Shown here: positions 39,019 through 48,460 of the stretch, piece after piece
How the letters are laid out: each line of letters begins with the position of its first letter
Numbering within the stretch: the first letter of the stretch is position 1
Origin: Pseudoalteromonas sp. MEBiC 03607
Lineage (GTDB): Bacteria; Pseudomonadota; Gammaproteobacteria; Enterobacterales; Alteromonadaceae
NCBI RefSeq assembly: GCF_004792295.1
Contig: NZ_SRRY01000001.1
Coordinates: forward strand, 2,304,501 to 2,368,500
Reading direction: 5' to 3'
DNA: 64,000 bases
Notes under the pieces: generated by a model
The model's database searches: none
Seen by the model: only the letters and a program-made list of their open reading frames with translations
Told to the model about the DNA's origin: nothing
Program-made: the position numbers and the translations under genes

Positions 39019-39429
39019 ATGTATAAAGGAAGTTGTTTGTGCGGCAAAGTAAAAGTAACGATTGTTGGTGGTATAGACTCAATTATTCATTGTCATTGCT
39101 CGTTGTGTCGTAAAAACTCTGGCACAGCTTACGCAACCAACGGCTTTATTCAACGAGATGGTTTTAACCTAACAGAAGGCAAGCAGCATCTAAGTGCGTT
39201 TGAATTTAAACCCGGTAGAATTCGCTATTTTTGTAGTAGCTGTGGCTCCCCAGTTTATAGCGAAAATAAAGATGACCCAAGCCGCTTACGTATTCGCCTA
39301 GGTTTATTAGATAGTGATATAAACGAACGTCCAATTAGTCACAATTTCGTGAGCTCTAAAGCAAACTGGGATACGTTTAACACAGAAATCCCATGCTATG
39401 ACGGCTTTGAACCTAGTAGAGGGAAGTAA
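39019..39429 (+). CDS. GFA-family zinc protein
   Basis: Glutathione-dependent formaldehyde-activating (GFA)-like fold, 136 residues. The zinc-binding cysteines are evident: GSCLCGKVKVTI, HCHCSLCRKNSGTAYATN and FCSSCGSPVYSE. The activity of most such proteins, including this one, is unproven. The next gene follows after five bases, so they are probably cotranscribed. Confidence 0.88.
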   Translation: MYKGSCLCGKVKVTIVGGIDSIIHCHCSLCRKNSGTAYATNGFIQRDGFNLTEGKQHLSAFEFKPGRIRYFCSSCGSPVYSENKDDPSRLRIRLGLLDSDINERPISHNFVSSKANWDTFNTEIPCYDGFEPSRGK

Positions 39430-39434
39430 TAGCC

Positions 39435-39746
39435 ATGATAGCGAATACACCAAAACCGCCTTATTACGCCGTAATCTTTACGAATATCTTATCTGACGAT
39501 ACCGCTGGTTATAAAGAGGTGGCGAATAGAATGGTGGAGCTCGCAGAACAACAACCTGGGTATTTAGGCATGGAGTCTGCTCGTGATGGATTAGGTATTA
39601 CTGTGTCGTATTGGCAAAGCTTAGAATCAATTAAAGCCTGGAAACAAAACGTAGAGCACTTAAATGCCCAGCAACTTGGTAAAGACAAATGGTACAGCGC
39701 CTTTACAACGCGTATTGCTAAAGTAGAACGTGATTATTCATTATGA
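39435..39746 (+). CDS. Antibiotic biosynthesis monooxygenase (ABM) domain protein
   Basis: A 103-residue dimeric alpha-beta (ferredoxin-like) protein with PYYAVIFTNILSDDTAGY, VELAEQQPGYLGMESARDG and VSYWQSLESIKAWKQNVEH, the usual ABM pattern. Members act as small monooxygenases or haem-binding proteins; the role here is open. Cotranscribed with the GFA gene. Confidence 0.85.
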   Translation: MIANTPKPPYYAVIFTNILSDDTAGYKEVANRMVELAEQQPGYLGMESARDGLGITVSYWQSLESIKAWKQNVEHLNAQQLGKDKWYSAFTTRIAKVERDYSL

Positions 39747-39943
39747 TAGTCATTAACAGTAAAAAGAACACATCATACAATTTTGGGCTTTATTTCAATC
39801 TCAGCATAGCTTGGAATTTGAGCTTTTTAATAGGCAGGGTAAGTGTGTAGGATCCAATAAGGAGCTCATGAAATAATTAGAAAAATCACATTATTTGGAA
39901 GTAAAGAGTCAAAAGGGTTTAAACGTTTGTTTCCTAAAAACAC

Positions 39944-40141
39944 TCAATACTTGTTTAACTTAAGTGTGCTTAATGTAACTAGCATCACACCAATAGCAAA
40001 GCCCATTACTAAACCACCCGATAAATCGGAACTAACACCAAATACCGTATCCGATTCTCTGATATTTGTTAGCCAGTGAAAGAGCATGAACGAAACGCTA
40101 GATATTGATGAAAGTAGAATTAGCTTTACCTTGTTAGACAC
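39944..40141 (-). CDS. Small two-helix membrane protein
   Basis: A 65-residue protein with a GTG start, supported by a GAGG six bases upstream. Two hydrophobic segments (ILLSSISSVSFMLFHWL and LVMGFAIGVMLVTLSTL) are joined by a polar loop. No family recognised. The 197 bases between it and the ABM gene hold no other frame that I can support. Confidence 0.5.
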   Translation of the reverse strand: MSNKVKLILLSSISSVSFMLFHWLTNIRESDTVFGVSSDLSGGLVMGFAIGVMLVTLSTLKLNKY

Positions 40142-40246
40142 AACAACCTCAAATATTGACGTATTTTAGTTTTATGATTGTTAAGTAATAGCAGACGTTG
40201 ATTGATATTGCGAACAATCTTGAAAGTGTGCAATTAGATTAGAAAA

Positions 40247-40266
40247 AAGCCCACAATAGTGGGCTT
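40247..40266 (-). terminator. Terminator after the porin
   Basis: AAGCCCAC/GTGGGCTT with a four-base loop; on the minus strand it is followed by TTTT. Confidence 0.85.
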
Positions 40267-40280
40267 AGTGTTTATCCTAA

Positions 40281-41492
40281 CTACAAAGTGTAATTAAAAC
40301 CGATAGCTATACCATCATCTTCGGTTTGTGACATCTGTGCTTCTTGCTCAGCATCATTACTTGAAAAGTCACTAAAATCTTTACGTGCTTCGATGTATAA
40401 AATAGTGTCATCGCCCAAAAAGTAGTGCAAACCTAAAACAGCAAATTGTCGTTTAAACACATCATTAGGATCAGCATTAAAGTTTGGTTGAATCACGTAA
40501 TCGTCACCAGCATCAAATATGTTGTAGGCTAAGAAAGTGCGGATATCGTTATCGAAACGGTAACTGACTAACGATTCAGAACCGACAGCTTCTTTAATTA
40601 ACCGACCTAAATTATCAGTATCATGGTTTTCATTTTTATTTATATTCGCTGATGCATACCAACCAGGTTTATTAAAATCACCATAGGTCATACCCACACC
40701 ATAAATTAGATCTGTTACTGATTGTTTTCGCCCGCCAGCATACAGAATCTCAAATTGGCCTCGGTTTACACCTGCGGTAAATTTAAGTTCATCAGTTGCA
40801 TAATAGGAGAGGGAAGCACCATAAGTTGAATTAAACTCAACTTTCTGAGCAGCATTATTACCTTGATCCCATAATGCCTGACATGATGCACGCGAAATAT
40901 CGGCGATATCGCAGGTATAAAAGTCATCTGATTTTAATTGCGTTTGCAATGCTATATGGAAATTTCCCCAGTTGTTACGATACTGCAGTACTTTATCGCC
41001 TCGACCAGTACCATTTACTGCTCCATCGTCTTTATTGTAGGTGTAGACCCCGGCAGCATTGCCATCCCATACTAGGCTGTAGTTTGTGTTATAAACCACG
41101 TCATACCAAGCACCCCATTGCTTACCTACAGTAATTCGTCCATATTTTTCGTGTATTACACCAACATAACCTAAACGGTTGTATAAAAACTCGTCTTGCA
41201 CAGTTTCAAAGCGATTATTGTAAACAATGTCACTATTACCTACAGGGTTTACTCCCCACTCTAGGAATGCCAAGGCTTGCCATTCATTTTTTAGCTGGCG
41301 TTTAAAATCCAAATTTATACGGGATACACCATTTACAATTTCAGTCTCACCTTGAGTGCTGATCACTCTGGCATCAATAAAGCCACCAACAGTGACACTG
41401 TTTTTATCATCTTTGTATATCTCAATAGCATGACTGTTAATTGTGACTATGCTCATACTTGCGATTAATGTTGCTATGTAAGTTCTTTTCAT
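40281..41492 (-). CDS. Gram-negative porin
   Basis: A general outer-membrane porin of 403 residues. It has a signal peptide (MKRTYIATLIASMSIVTINS, cut near HA), then the typical first strand NSVTVGGFIDARV, a RINLDFKRQL turn-strand, VGKQWGAWYDVVY and alternating amphipathic strands, ending in IAIGFNYTL. Loops are rich in Asp and Asn. This is the OmpC/OmpF-like PF13609 pattern. Loop pair cysteines (YTCDIADISRASCQAL) could form a disulfide. Its specificity is unknown. Monocistronic. Confidence 0.88.
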   Translation of the reverse strand: MKRTYIATLIASMSIVTINSHAIEIYKDDKNSVTVGGFIDARVISTQGETEIVNGVSRINLDFKRQLKNEWQALAFLEWGVNPVGNSDIVYNNRFETVQDEFLYNRLGYVGVIHEKYGRITVGKQWGAWYDVVYNTNYSLVWDGNAAGVYTYNKDDGAVNGTGRGDKVLQYRNNWGNFHIALQTQLKSDDFYTCDIADISRASCQALWDQGNNAAQKVEFNSTYGASLSYYATDELKFTAGVNRGQFEILYAGGRKQSVTDLIYGVGMTYGDFNKPGWYASANINKNENHDTDNLGRLIKEAVGSESLVSYRFDNDIRTFLAYNIFDAGDDYVIQPNFNADPNDVFKRQFAVLGLHYFLGDDTILYIEARKDFSDFSSNDAEQEAQMSQTEDDGIAIGFNYTL

Positions 41493-41661
41493 AGAAATCC
41501 TTGTTTATACATCGTCCCTAATAAGTGTTATTTTGCAAAAGTAGGAGATTATCAGAGCTAAAATAGGGTAAAAAGTGAAAAAAATCAACAAAGATATAGG
41601 TTTTGAGGAATATTTATTCATTTTGAGTTCACTATACTGAATTATCAATAAGTTAGTGTAT

Positions 41662-42180
41662 CTAAAAAATGGACACCTTTTGACTTAATGTTTTTAGCAT
41701 ATCTTTTGTATTGGGTTTGTCTGAGCATAAACCGTGCAATAAGGTCATAAAATAGCAGTCTAGTAGAATGGCCGCTTTAACTTTATTAAAATGCGGTTGA
41801 TCGGCAAAGATTAATGATTCCATCAATCTTATGTGCTGCTTCTGAAACGACTCACTAAACAAACGATCGCTGAAAAGAGGTTTGTAAAAATGATGGTGTG
41901 TACAATAGAATTGATAAAAATACTGTGCATAGTGGCTTATTTTTAAACGGGCAGGGCGGTGGATGTCTGTTTCTTTAGCATGCTCCAACACTTCTGCAAA
42001 TCTGTTTTCTAAGCAGCCCTCTAAGATAGCAACTTTATCTGGAAAATAATTAAATAAAGTACCCACAGCAATATTACTGGCCGCCGAAATTTGTCTAGTA
42101 GAGGTGTCAGAAAACCCTTCTTTTTCGAATAATGACCAAGCAGCATCTAAAATTCGCTGTTCTGTGTTATTATTTCTCAT
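41662..42180 (-). CDS. TetR-family transcriptional regulator
   Basis: A 172-residue repressor. The N-terminal helix-turn-helix is standard: ILDAAWSLFEKEGFSDTSTR then QISAASNIAVGTLFNYFPDK. The rest is the helical ligand domain with no recognised subfamily. A pair of palindromes 40-73 bases upstream is the likely operator, implying autoregulation. A target beyond itself is not obvious: the porin behind it and ybiT in front are the candidates. Confidence 0.9.
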   Translation of the reverse strand: MRNNNTEQRILDAAWSLFEKEGFSDTSTRQISAASNIAVGTLFNYFPDKVAILEGCLENRFAEVLEHAKETDIHRPARLKISHYAQYFYQFYCTHHHFYKPLFSDRLFSESFQKQHIRLMESLIFADQPHFNKVKAAILLDCYFMTLLHGLCSDKPNTKDMLKTLSQKVSIF

Positions 42181-42219
42181 GCTAACAAACTCCTTGTTTT
42201 ATAATGATTATTTGAAAGT

Positions 42220-42253
42220 TGAGCGCGCTCACATTCGTTTGTGAGCGTGCTCA
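42220..42253. promoter_or_regulatory. Double palindromic operator of the TetR gene
   Basis: TGAGCGCGCTCA (42220-42231) and TGAGCGTGCTCA (42242-42253) are 12-bp palindromes, the first perfect. Their centres are 22 bases apart, about two helical turns, and together they make the larger inverted repeat GAGCRCGCTCAC/GTGAGCGYGCTC. This is a typical TetR-dimer-pair operator. Confidence 0.75.
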
Positions 42254-42401
42254 TTTTATGTGCGGTTCAGCATAGGTGCTGTATGTCATTTTGTAAAACA
42301 ACTGAGTTGATTTATTTAAACTATCATGGCGTGCAAAGCGGCTTTAGTTTAAAATTGCACGCAGATTTGTTTTTACTTTTTACCCGCTGGAGGGTACCGC
42401 T

Positions 42402-43988
42402 ATCATTAGTACAGCTAATATCACCATGCAATTTGGTGCTAAACCTTTATTCGAAAATATTTCAGCAAAATTTGGCGATGGAAACCGTTATGGTTTAATC
42501 GGTGCGAATGGCTGTGGTAAATCAACCTTCATGAAAATCCTAAGTGGTGAACTTGAGCCATCTTCAGGTAATGTCAGTACAGATCCAAACGAGCGTATTG
42601 CTAAACTTAATCAAGATCAGTTTGCTTATGAAGAGTTTTCTGTGATCGATACAGTTATCATGGGTCATAAAGAGCTGTGGGAAGTAAAAAAAGAACGTGA
42701 TCGTATTTATAGCTTACCAGAAATGAGCGAAGAAGACGGTATGCGAGTAGCTGATCTTGAAACTGAGTTTGCAGAGATGGATGGTTACTCAGCAGAAGCT
42801 AAAGCCGGTGAGCTACTGATTGGTGTAGGCATCGGTACAGAGCAACACTACGGTCCTATGTCTGAAATCGCACCGGGTTTTAAACTGCGTGTGTTACTTG
42901 CACAAGTGCTGTTTTCTGATCCAGATATCATGCTACTTGATGAGCCTACCAATAACTTGGATATTTACACCATCAAGTGGTTAGAAGACGTGTTAAACCA
43001 ACGCGACTGCACCATGATCATCATTTCGCACGACCGTCACTTTTTAAACTCAGTATGTACGCACATGGCTGACATCGATTATGGCGAGCTTCGTATTTAC
43101 CCAGGTAATTACGATGAATATATGTTTGCTGCAACACAAGCCCGCGAGCGTTTACTGAGCGAAAATGCGAAGAAGAAAAGCCAAATTGCAGAACTACAGC
43201 AGTTCGTATCTCGCTTCTCTGCAAATGCTTCAAAAGCAAAACAAGCAACATCACGTGCTAAACAAATCGATAAAATTCAGCTTGAAGAAGTTAAAGCGTC
43301 TTCTCGTCAAAGCCCATTTATTCGTTTTGAACAAGAAAAGCAGTTATTCCGTAATGCCTTAGAGCTAACTAACTTAGCGCAAGGTTTTGATGACATGCTT
43401 TTCAGTGGCCTTGAAGGTTTAGTTGAAGTAGGTGAGCGTATTGCGATTATCGGTGAGAACGGTGTTGGTAAAACAACATTATTAAATACCCTTGCAGGTC
43501 GCTTAGCACCAAAACAAGGTGAATTTAAATGGTCTGATAATGCTAATATTGGTTATTACGCGCAAGATCATGCTGATGAGTTCGAACAAGACATGAATTT
43601 ATTCCAGTGGATGGAACAATGGCAACAAGAAGGCGACGACGAGCAAGTTGTTCGTAGTTTCTTAGGTCGTATGCTGTTTTCACAAAACGACATTAAAAAG
43701 TCAGTAAAAGTGATTTCAGGTGGTGAGCAAGGCCGTATGTTGTTTGGTAAAATTATGATGCATAAACCAAACATCTTATTAATGGATGAGCCAACCAACC
43801 ACATGGATATGGAATCTATCGAAGCGCTTAACTTAGCACTTGAAGCATACGAAGGAACTTTATTATTCGTATCACACGATAGACAATTCGTATCATCACT
43901 TGCTAACCGCATTTGGGAAATCAAAGACGGCAAAGTTATCGACTTTAAAGGTACATACACTGAGTACCTAGCAAGTAAAGAAGCTTAA
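42402..43988 (+). CDS. ybiT: ABC-F ATPase YbiT (ribosome-associated), apparent AUC start
   Basis: ABC-F proteins bind the ribosomal E site and relieve stalled complexes. The product has two ATPase domains: Walker [10 protein letters not shown] and GENGVGKTT, two signatures ([16 protein letters not shown] and [13 protein letters not shown]), [10 protein letters not shown] and [10 protein letters not shown], and the linker with [20 protein letters not shown]. The first ATG in frame is 42426, but homologues begin eight residues earlier. There the sequence codes ATC ATT AGT ACA GCT AAT ATC ACC before MQFG, and a GGAGGG lies seven bases before the ATC at 42402. No ATG, GTG or TTG is near. I therefore place the start at ATC 42402, giving 528 residues, close to E. 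coli YbiT. Confidence 0.85.
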   Translation: MISTANITMQFGAKPLFENISAKFGDGNRYGLIGANGCGKSTFMKILSGELEPSSGNVSTDPNERIAKLNQDQFAYEEFSVIDTVIMGHKELWEVKKERDRIYSLPEMSEEDGMRVADLETEFAEMDGYSAEAKAGELLIGVGIGTEQHYGPMSEIAPGFKLRVLLAQVLFSDPDIMLLDEPTNNLDIYTIKWLEDVLNQRDCTMIIISHDRHFLNSVCTHMADIDYGELRIYPGNYDEYMFAATQARERLLSENAKKKSQIAELQQFVSRFSANASKAKQATSRAKQIDKIQLEEVKASSRQSPFIRFEQEKQLFRNALELTNLAQGFDDMLFSGLEGLVEVGERIAIIGENGVGKTTLLNTLAGRLAPKQGEFKWSDNANIGYYAQDHADEFEQDMNLFQWMEQWQQEGDDEQVVRSFLGRMLFSQNDIKKSVKVISGGEQGRMLFGKIMMHKPNILLMDEPTNHMDMESIEALNLALEAYEGTLLFVSHDRQFVSSLANRIWEIKDGKVIDFKGTYTEYLASKEA

Positions 43989-44005
43989 TTAGCTGATGAG
44001 TGATT

Positions 44006-44032
44006 AAAAGCCATGCATGTCATGGCTTTTTT
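44006..44032 (+). terminator. Terminator after ybiT
   Basis: AAAAGCCATG/CATGGCTTTTTT with a five-base loop. Confidence 0.85.
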
Positions 44033-44182
44033 GTGCTTCTAGAGTCGCATCTTGAGATGGTTTAAAGCGATTAATACTGCGTTTTTGATTTTAACAATAG
44101 AGCCACTATTATTTGCAATCAATGCCTTGCCTAAATCGCTTTTAATTCCAACTGAAACTCGCATCTTGATGTGGTTTGGGTA

Positions 44183-44216
44183 TATAATACCCGCCACAAA
44201 ATAAGGACAAAAGTCC
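44183..44216 (+). promoter_or_regulatory. purE promoter -10 and short leader hairpin
   Basis: TATAAT at 44183-44188 is a consensus -10. It is followed by GGAC-AAAA-GTCC (44205-44216) and then CTTTTTAG, a very small attenuator-like stem. No PurR-type box (ACGCAAACGTTTGCGT) is seen. The 261-bp gap from ybiT also holds a pair of direct repeats beginning TCGCATCTTGA (near 44046 and 44159). Confidence 0.4.
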
Positions 44217-44249
44217 GCTTTTTAGAAAACAATTTACTGAGGTGTATTT

Positions 44250-44732
44250 ATGACTGTTGGCATTATTATGGGTTCCAAATCAGACTGGCCAACGATGGAA
44301 CATGCGGCGTTAATGCTAGAAAAATTCGGCATTGAATACGAAACTAAAGTTGTTTCTGCTCACCGTACCCCTCAATTACTTGCTGACTATGCAAGCTCAG
44401 CTGCAGATCGCGGCATTAAAATTATTATCGCAGGTGCCGGTGGTGCTGCGCACTTACCAGGTATGGCAGCGGCCTTTACATCACTACCAGTTTTAGGTGT
44501 ACCCGTTAAATCTAAAACTCTTAATGGTGTAGATTCGTTATTATCTATTTGCCAAATGCCTAAAGGTGTTGCGGTAGGTACTCTTGCTATTGGTGAAGCG
44601 GGCGCAGCAAATGCAGGTCTTTTAGCTGCACAAATTTTAGGTTGCCAACAGCCAGAAATTTTCGCAAAAGTTGAAGCATTCCGTAAAGAACAAACAGACA
44701 CTATCTTAGCTAACCCTAATCCTGCAGAGTAA
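44250..44732 (+). CDS. purE: N5-carboxyaminoimidazole ribonucleotide mutase (PurE)
   Basis: Class I PurE of purine synthesis, moving the carboxyl group from N5-CAIR to give CAIR. The 160 residues show [17 protein letters not shown], the catalytic-loop [25 protein letters not shown] and [20 protein letters not shown]. The next gene starts one base after its stop, a tight purEK operon as in other gammaproteobacteria. Confidence 0.96.
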   Translation: MTVGIIMGSKSDWPTMEHAALMLEKFGIEYETKVVSAHRTPQLLADYASSAADRGIKIIIAGAGGAAHLPGMAAAFTSLPVLGVPVKSKTLNGVDSLLSICQMPKGVAVGTLAIGEAGAANAGLLAAQILGCQQPEIFAKVEAFRKEQTDTILANPNPAE

Positions 44733-44733
44733 T

Positions 44734-45882
44734 ATGAATATTCTAATTTTAGGTGCGGGTCAGTTAGCTCGAATGATGAGCTTAGCGGGCGCACCCCTTG
44801 ATTTAAATGTTGTTGCCTACGATGTGGGTAGTGAAAAAATCATTCACCCATTAACCGGTGAAGTTCATAACAGTACATTACAACAAGCTATTAATAGCGC
44901 AGACGCAATTACAGCAGAGTTTGAACACATTCCTGATTATGTACTAACACTGTGCTGTCAAAGCAACAAGTTTTACCCGGGTAAAGCGGCGATTAAAACA
45001 GGTGGCGATCGTGCACTTGAAAAAGCATTACTTGATAAAACAAATGTTGAGTGCGCGCCTTATCAGCTAATTACCGAAAAAGCACACCTTATTGCTGCGG
45101 TAGAGCGTTTAGGTAAGCCACTTGTGATCAAAACTTGCCAAGCGGGTTACGACGGTAAAGGCCAGTGGCGCTTAAAATCAGATGATCAAATTGACCAAAT
45201 TTGGTCAGAAATGGCAGATTTCATTGCATCTGGTACCGACAGTGCACCGCATTCTATTATTGCTGAGAAGATGATCCCATTTGACCGCGAAGTATCTATC
45301 ATCGGTGCACGCGACAAAGCAGGTAACACAGTAATTTACCCATTAACTGAAAACCAACACACTAACGGTGTGCTTACACTTTCAGTTGCAGGTAAAGAAA
45401 AAGCTGCAATTCAAGAACAAGCTGAGCTTGCATTTAACAAGCTAGCAAAAGAACTTGATTATGTGGGTGTATTAGCAATTGAGTTTTTTGATGTTCAAGG
45501 TACGTTATTAGTAAACGAAATTGCGCCGCGAGTTCATAACTCTGGTCACTGGACACAGCAGGGCACGCATTGCTCTCAGTTCGAAAACCACATGCGCGCT
45601 GTTGCAGGTTTACCATTAGGCAGTACAGAATTGCTTCGACCTACTGCTATGATCAACGTGTTAGGACAGCCTTCAATTCCACACTCAGTACTTGCTACTC
45701 AAGATGTTACAAGCCACTGGTATGGTAAAACGGCTAAACCAGGCCGTAAAATGGGACATATCAACGTATCTGCTAATAATCTTCACCAATTAGGTGAGCG
45801 ATTAGCAGCACTTGCTGAAATATTGCCAGAGCATGATTACCCAGGTGTAGCTGCTACCAGCACCCAACTTATTTTAAACTAA
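44734..45882 (+). CDS. purK: N5-carboxyaminoimidazole ribonucleotide synthase (PurK)
   Basis: ATP-grasp enzyme supplying N5-CAIR from AIR, bicarbonate and ATP. It has 382 residues: ILGAGQLARMMSLAGAPLDL as the N-terminal dinucleotide-like motif, PLVIKTCQAGYDGKGQW in the ATP-grasp, EKMIPFDREVSII, and the closing VNEIAPRVHNSGHWTQQG. It forms an operon with purE and is followed by a terminator. Confidence 0.96.
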   Translation: MNILILGAGQLARMMSLAGAPLDLNVVAYDVGSEKIIHPLTGEVHNSTLQQAINSADAITAEFEHIPDYVLTLCCQSNKFYPGKAAIKTGGDRALEKALLDKTNVECAPYQLITEKAHLIAAVERLGKPLVIKTCQAGYDGKGQWRLKSDDQIDQIWSEMADFIASGTDSAPHSIIAEKMIPFDREVSIIGARDKAGNTVIYPLTENQHTNGVLTLSVAGKEKAAIQEQAELAFNKLAKELDYVGVLAIEFFDVQGTLLVNEIAPRVHNSGHWTQQGTHCSQFENHMRAVAGLPLGSTELLRPTAMINVLGQPSIPHSVLATQDVTSHWYGKTAKPGRKMGHINVSANNLHQLGERLAALAEILPEHDYPGVAATSTQLILN

Positions 45883-45897
45883 TCAGTTTAAATTCTT

Positions 45898-45923
45898 AAA
45901 AGCCGAGTTTATCTCGGCTTTTT
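45898..45923 (+). terminator. Terminator of purEK
   Basis: AAAAGCCGAG/CTCGGCTTTTT with a TTTAT loop. Confidence 0.86.
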
Positions 45924-46035
45924 AATTTTTGGCCTTACGCGCAAACTTCGCTAATTTTGTACCTCTTGTCTCAAAGCACTTGCGTCAGGTTTTTCTTCCT
46001 ATAGACTAATATTTTTATATTAATATTAGCTTGTT

Positions 46036-46266
46036 ATGTTACATCCTCGATTTAGAACAGTCGTGTTTGCCTTTTTTATGGCGCTGTTTATGTCTGGATT
46101 TATGTCTTTAGTGATCAGCATTTTTAACGTTGGTTTAATCGATAACATTACAACCATTTGGCTTAAAGCGTGGGCTTTTGCTTTTTGTGTGGCATTTCCT
46201 ACCGTTATTGTTGTCGCACCTCTGGTACATAAATTAACCAACAAACTAATCAGAGTGCCGTTGTGA
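46036..46266 (+). CDS. DUF2798 two-helix membrane protein
   Basis: A 76-residue integral membrane protein with two helices (VVFAFFMALFMSGFMSLVISIF and AWAFAFCVAFPTVIVVAPLV). The F-M-S-G...S run in the first helix and AFP.V..V.P in the second match DUF2798. Function unknown. Its TGA overlaps the GTG start of the YeiH gene, so the two are coupled. Confidence 0.8.
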   Translation: MLHPRFRTVVFAFFMALFMSGFMSLVISIFNVGLIDNITTIWLKAWAFAFCVAFPTVIVVAPLVHKLTNKLIRVPL

Positions 46267-47195
46267 TAGCTGAACGCCCAAAACAATTACTTTTTATTAC
46301 GCTTTTTTTAGCATCTGCTTTGCCATTTGTTGGTTCTGCTACGGCACTTATAGTCGGTGCACTATTTGCTATGACTTTAGGCAATCCATTTGCAGCTCAG
46401 TCACAAAAATTTAGTAAATGGATGCTAAAGTTAGCGGTTATTGGCTTAGGCTTTGCTGTTGATTTTAATCAAGTAATAGAAGTAGGGCGCAGCTCTATTG
46501 TGCTTACAATTGTCAGTATTACCGCGATTATTGGTCTTGGCGAAATTTTATCTCAGTTATTTAAGTTAAATAAAAACACCGGTGTACTTATCTCATTTGG
46601 TACAGCAATTTGTGGTGGCAGCGCAATTGCAGCTATGGCCCCGGTGATTAAAGCCAAAGATCACGAAGTGGCGATATCACTCGCTGTGGTATTTTTATTA
46701 AACGCCCTTGGCTTAGTGTTGTTCCCGATGATTGGCCATTATTTTGGCCTAACTGAACAGCAATTTGGTGTTTGGGCGGCACTTGCGATTCACGATACCA
46801 GTAGTGTAGTGGGGGCTTCCGCTGCTTATGGCGCATCAGCACTTGCTATTGCAACAACCATTAAACTAACCAGAGCAATGTGGATCATACCTTATACAAG
46901 CATCGCGGGTGTTTTTTGGAAATCAGATGAAAAAGCCAGTATCCCATTGTTTATATTTGGTTTTTTAGCAGCTGCACTGATTAATTCAAGCTTTCCTGAG
47001 TATCAAACACTTTGGCATGCACTCAATGTTGGTGCTAAACAAATTTTGGTAATGACCTTATTTTTGATTGGTAGTGGCTTATCTATTTCAGTCTTAAAAC
47101 AAGCAGGCATTAAACCTTTTATCATGGCGATGATCTTATGGATCATTGTCAGCAGTATTATTTTACTACTTATAGTAGACGGATTTATTTCATGA
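46263..47195 (+). CDS. yeiH: YeiH-family putative sulfate exporter
   Basis: A polytopic inner-membrane protein of 310 residues in the YeiH/UPF0324 family, which is annotated as a sulfate exporter. The GTG start overlaps the previous gene. Characteristic stretches are AALALPFVGSA-like helix 1, KLAVIGLGFAVDFNQV, LISFGTAICGGSAIAAMAP and IHDTSSVVGASAAYGA, the last being the family's most conserved motif. The downstream secreted phosphoesterase overlaps its stop by ATGA, so the three genes form a unit. Confidence 0.88.
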   Translation: MIAERPKQLLFITLFLASALPFVGSATALIVGALFAMTLGNPFAAQSQKFSKWMLKLAVIGLGFAVDFNQVIEVGRSSIVLTIVSITAIIGLGEILSQLFKLNKNTGVLISFGTAICGGSAIAAMAPVIKAKDHEVAISLAVVFLLNALGLVLFPMIGHYFGLTEQQFGVWAALAIHDTSSVVGASAAYGASALAIATTIKLTRAMWIIPYTSIAGVFWKSDEKASIPLFIFGFLAAALINSSFPEYQTLWHALNVGAKQILVMTLFLIGSGLSISVLKQAGIKPFIMAMILWIIVSSIILLLIVDGFIS

Positions 47196-48355
47196 AAAAC
47201 GCTTTATTAACTTCCTCTTTAGCCCTGGCTGTAGGTGTATTTGCTAACAATGCAGTGGCTGCAGATTTACGTGTTGCTACCTTTAACGTGAGTATGGATG
47301 CAACCAACTATGCTAAAAAAGGCGAAGCTATTGATAAAGATGCTTTAAGCAAAGCATTAGCGAGCAACCACCAGCAAATTCGCAACATTGCCGAAATAAT
47401 TCAGCGAGTAAGACCTGATGTTATTTTACTCAATGAGTTTGACTATATTGATGCTGATAAAGGCATTAACGTATTTCGTAAAAACTACCTGCAGGTATCG
47501 CAAAATAAGCAGGTTGCCATCGATTACCCATACTACTTTATCGCACCAGTCAACACCGGTTTACCTACCGAATTTGACTTAGATAACGATGGTGTAAAGG
47601 GGCATTACAAAGGTGACGCACACGGCTTTGGCTTCTTTGAAGGGCATTATGCAATGGCTGTACTTTCTCGCTACCCAATTGATTTAGATAAAGCGCGAAC
47701 ATTACAAACATTCAAATACAAAGATATGCCAAATGCACAAATGCCTATCGACCCCAAAACAGGTAATGATTGGTATTCTACTGAAGAATGGCAAGCGATT
47801 CACCTAAGCTCTAAATCATTTTGGGACTTACCGATTGATATAAAAGGCAAAACAGTTCATTTACTTGCGTCGCACCCTACGCCGCCGGTATTCGATGGCC
47901 CAGAAGACCGCAACGGTAAGCGTAACCACGATGAAGTGCGCTTAATTGCTGATTACATCAATAATGCTAACTACATTTACGATGATAAAGGCCAAAAAGG
48001 AGGCTTAAAAGCGAACAGCCGCTTTGTAATTGTTGGTGATTTAAATGCTGCGCCAGAAGGGGGCAAGGCACGTCCAAATACTACAGACCAGATTTTAAAA
48101 AACCCATTAGTGAATACCTCTTTTACGCCAACAAGCAAAGGCGCTAAAGAATTGTATAAAGAAGATTATGCTAAAAACTATACCGCTTATTGGCAAGCCA
48201 GAGCCGATTACGTACTGCCATCTAATTATGGTATTGAAATAAATGACGGCGGAGTATTTTGGCCAACAGAAAACTCTGAGTTATTCAGATTAATTGAGGA
48301 TCGCAATGCCTCTTCTGATCATCGTATGGTATGGCTTGATATCACATTGAAATAA
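47192..48355 (+). CDS. Secreted endonuclease/exonuclease/phosphatase-family protein
   Basis: Started at ATG 47192 (MKNALLTSSLALAVGVFANN, cut after AVA), because the upstream part of the frame lies inside yeiH and lacks a signal peptide. The 387 residues have the EEP fold: LRVATFNVSMD, DVILLNEFDYID, FIIVGDLNAAPEG-like (VIVGDLNAAPEGG) and ASSDHRMVWLDI with the terminal histidine. It is an exported metal-dependent phosphoesterase or nuclease; substrate unknown. Coupled to yeiH by a four-base overlap. Confidence 0.87.
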   Translation: MKNALLTSSLALAVGVFANNAVAADLRVATFNVSMDATNYAKKGEAIDKDALSKALASNHQQIRNIAEIIQRVRPDVILLNEFDYIDADKGINVFRKNYLQVSQNKQVAIDYPYYFIAPVNTGLPTEFDLDNDGVKGHYKGDAHGFGFFEGHYAMAVLSRYPIDLDKARTLQTFKYKDMPNAQMPIDPKTGNDWYSTEEWQAIHLSSKSFWDLPIDIKGKTVHLLASHPTPPVFDGPEDRNGKRNHDEVRLIADYINNANYIYDDKGQKGGLKANSRFVIVGDLNAAPEGGKARPNTTDQILKNPLVNTSFTPTSKGAKELYKEDYAKNYTAYWQARADYVLPSNYGIEINDGGVFWPTENSELFRLIEDRNASSDHRMVWLDITLK

Positions 48356-48460
48356 GCTGTTATTAAACGGAAAAGTTTGGCTGTTTATCCTATAAAAATT
48401 GCTATTTCATCAGTGCTTCTGCTTAAATAAGGCGAATTATAATTACCCTAAAGAAGCACT

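Noticed and set aside
42241..42498. Plus-strand 85-residue frame ahead of ybiT
   Set aside because: It overlaps the operator and the ybiT N-terminus in another frame and has odd composition.
44042..44185. Possible regulatory direct repeats (TCGCATCTTGA) before purE
   Set aside because: The two copies are imperfect, 115 bases apart and only one is near the promoter; too weak to call.
46026..46286. Minus-strand 86-residue frame opposite DUF2798
   Set aside because: DUF2798 on the plus strand has two helices, a family match and coupling to yeiH.
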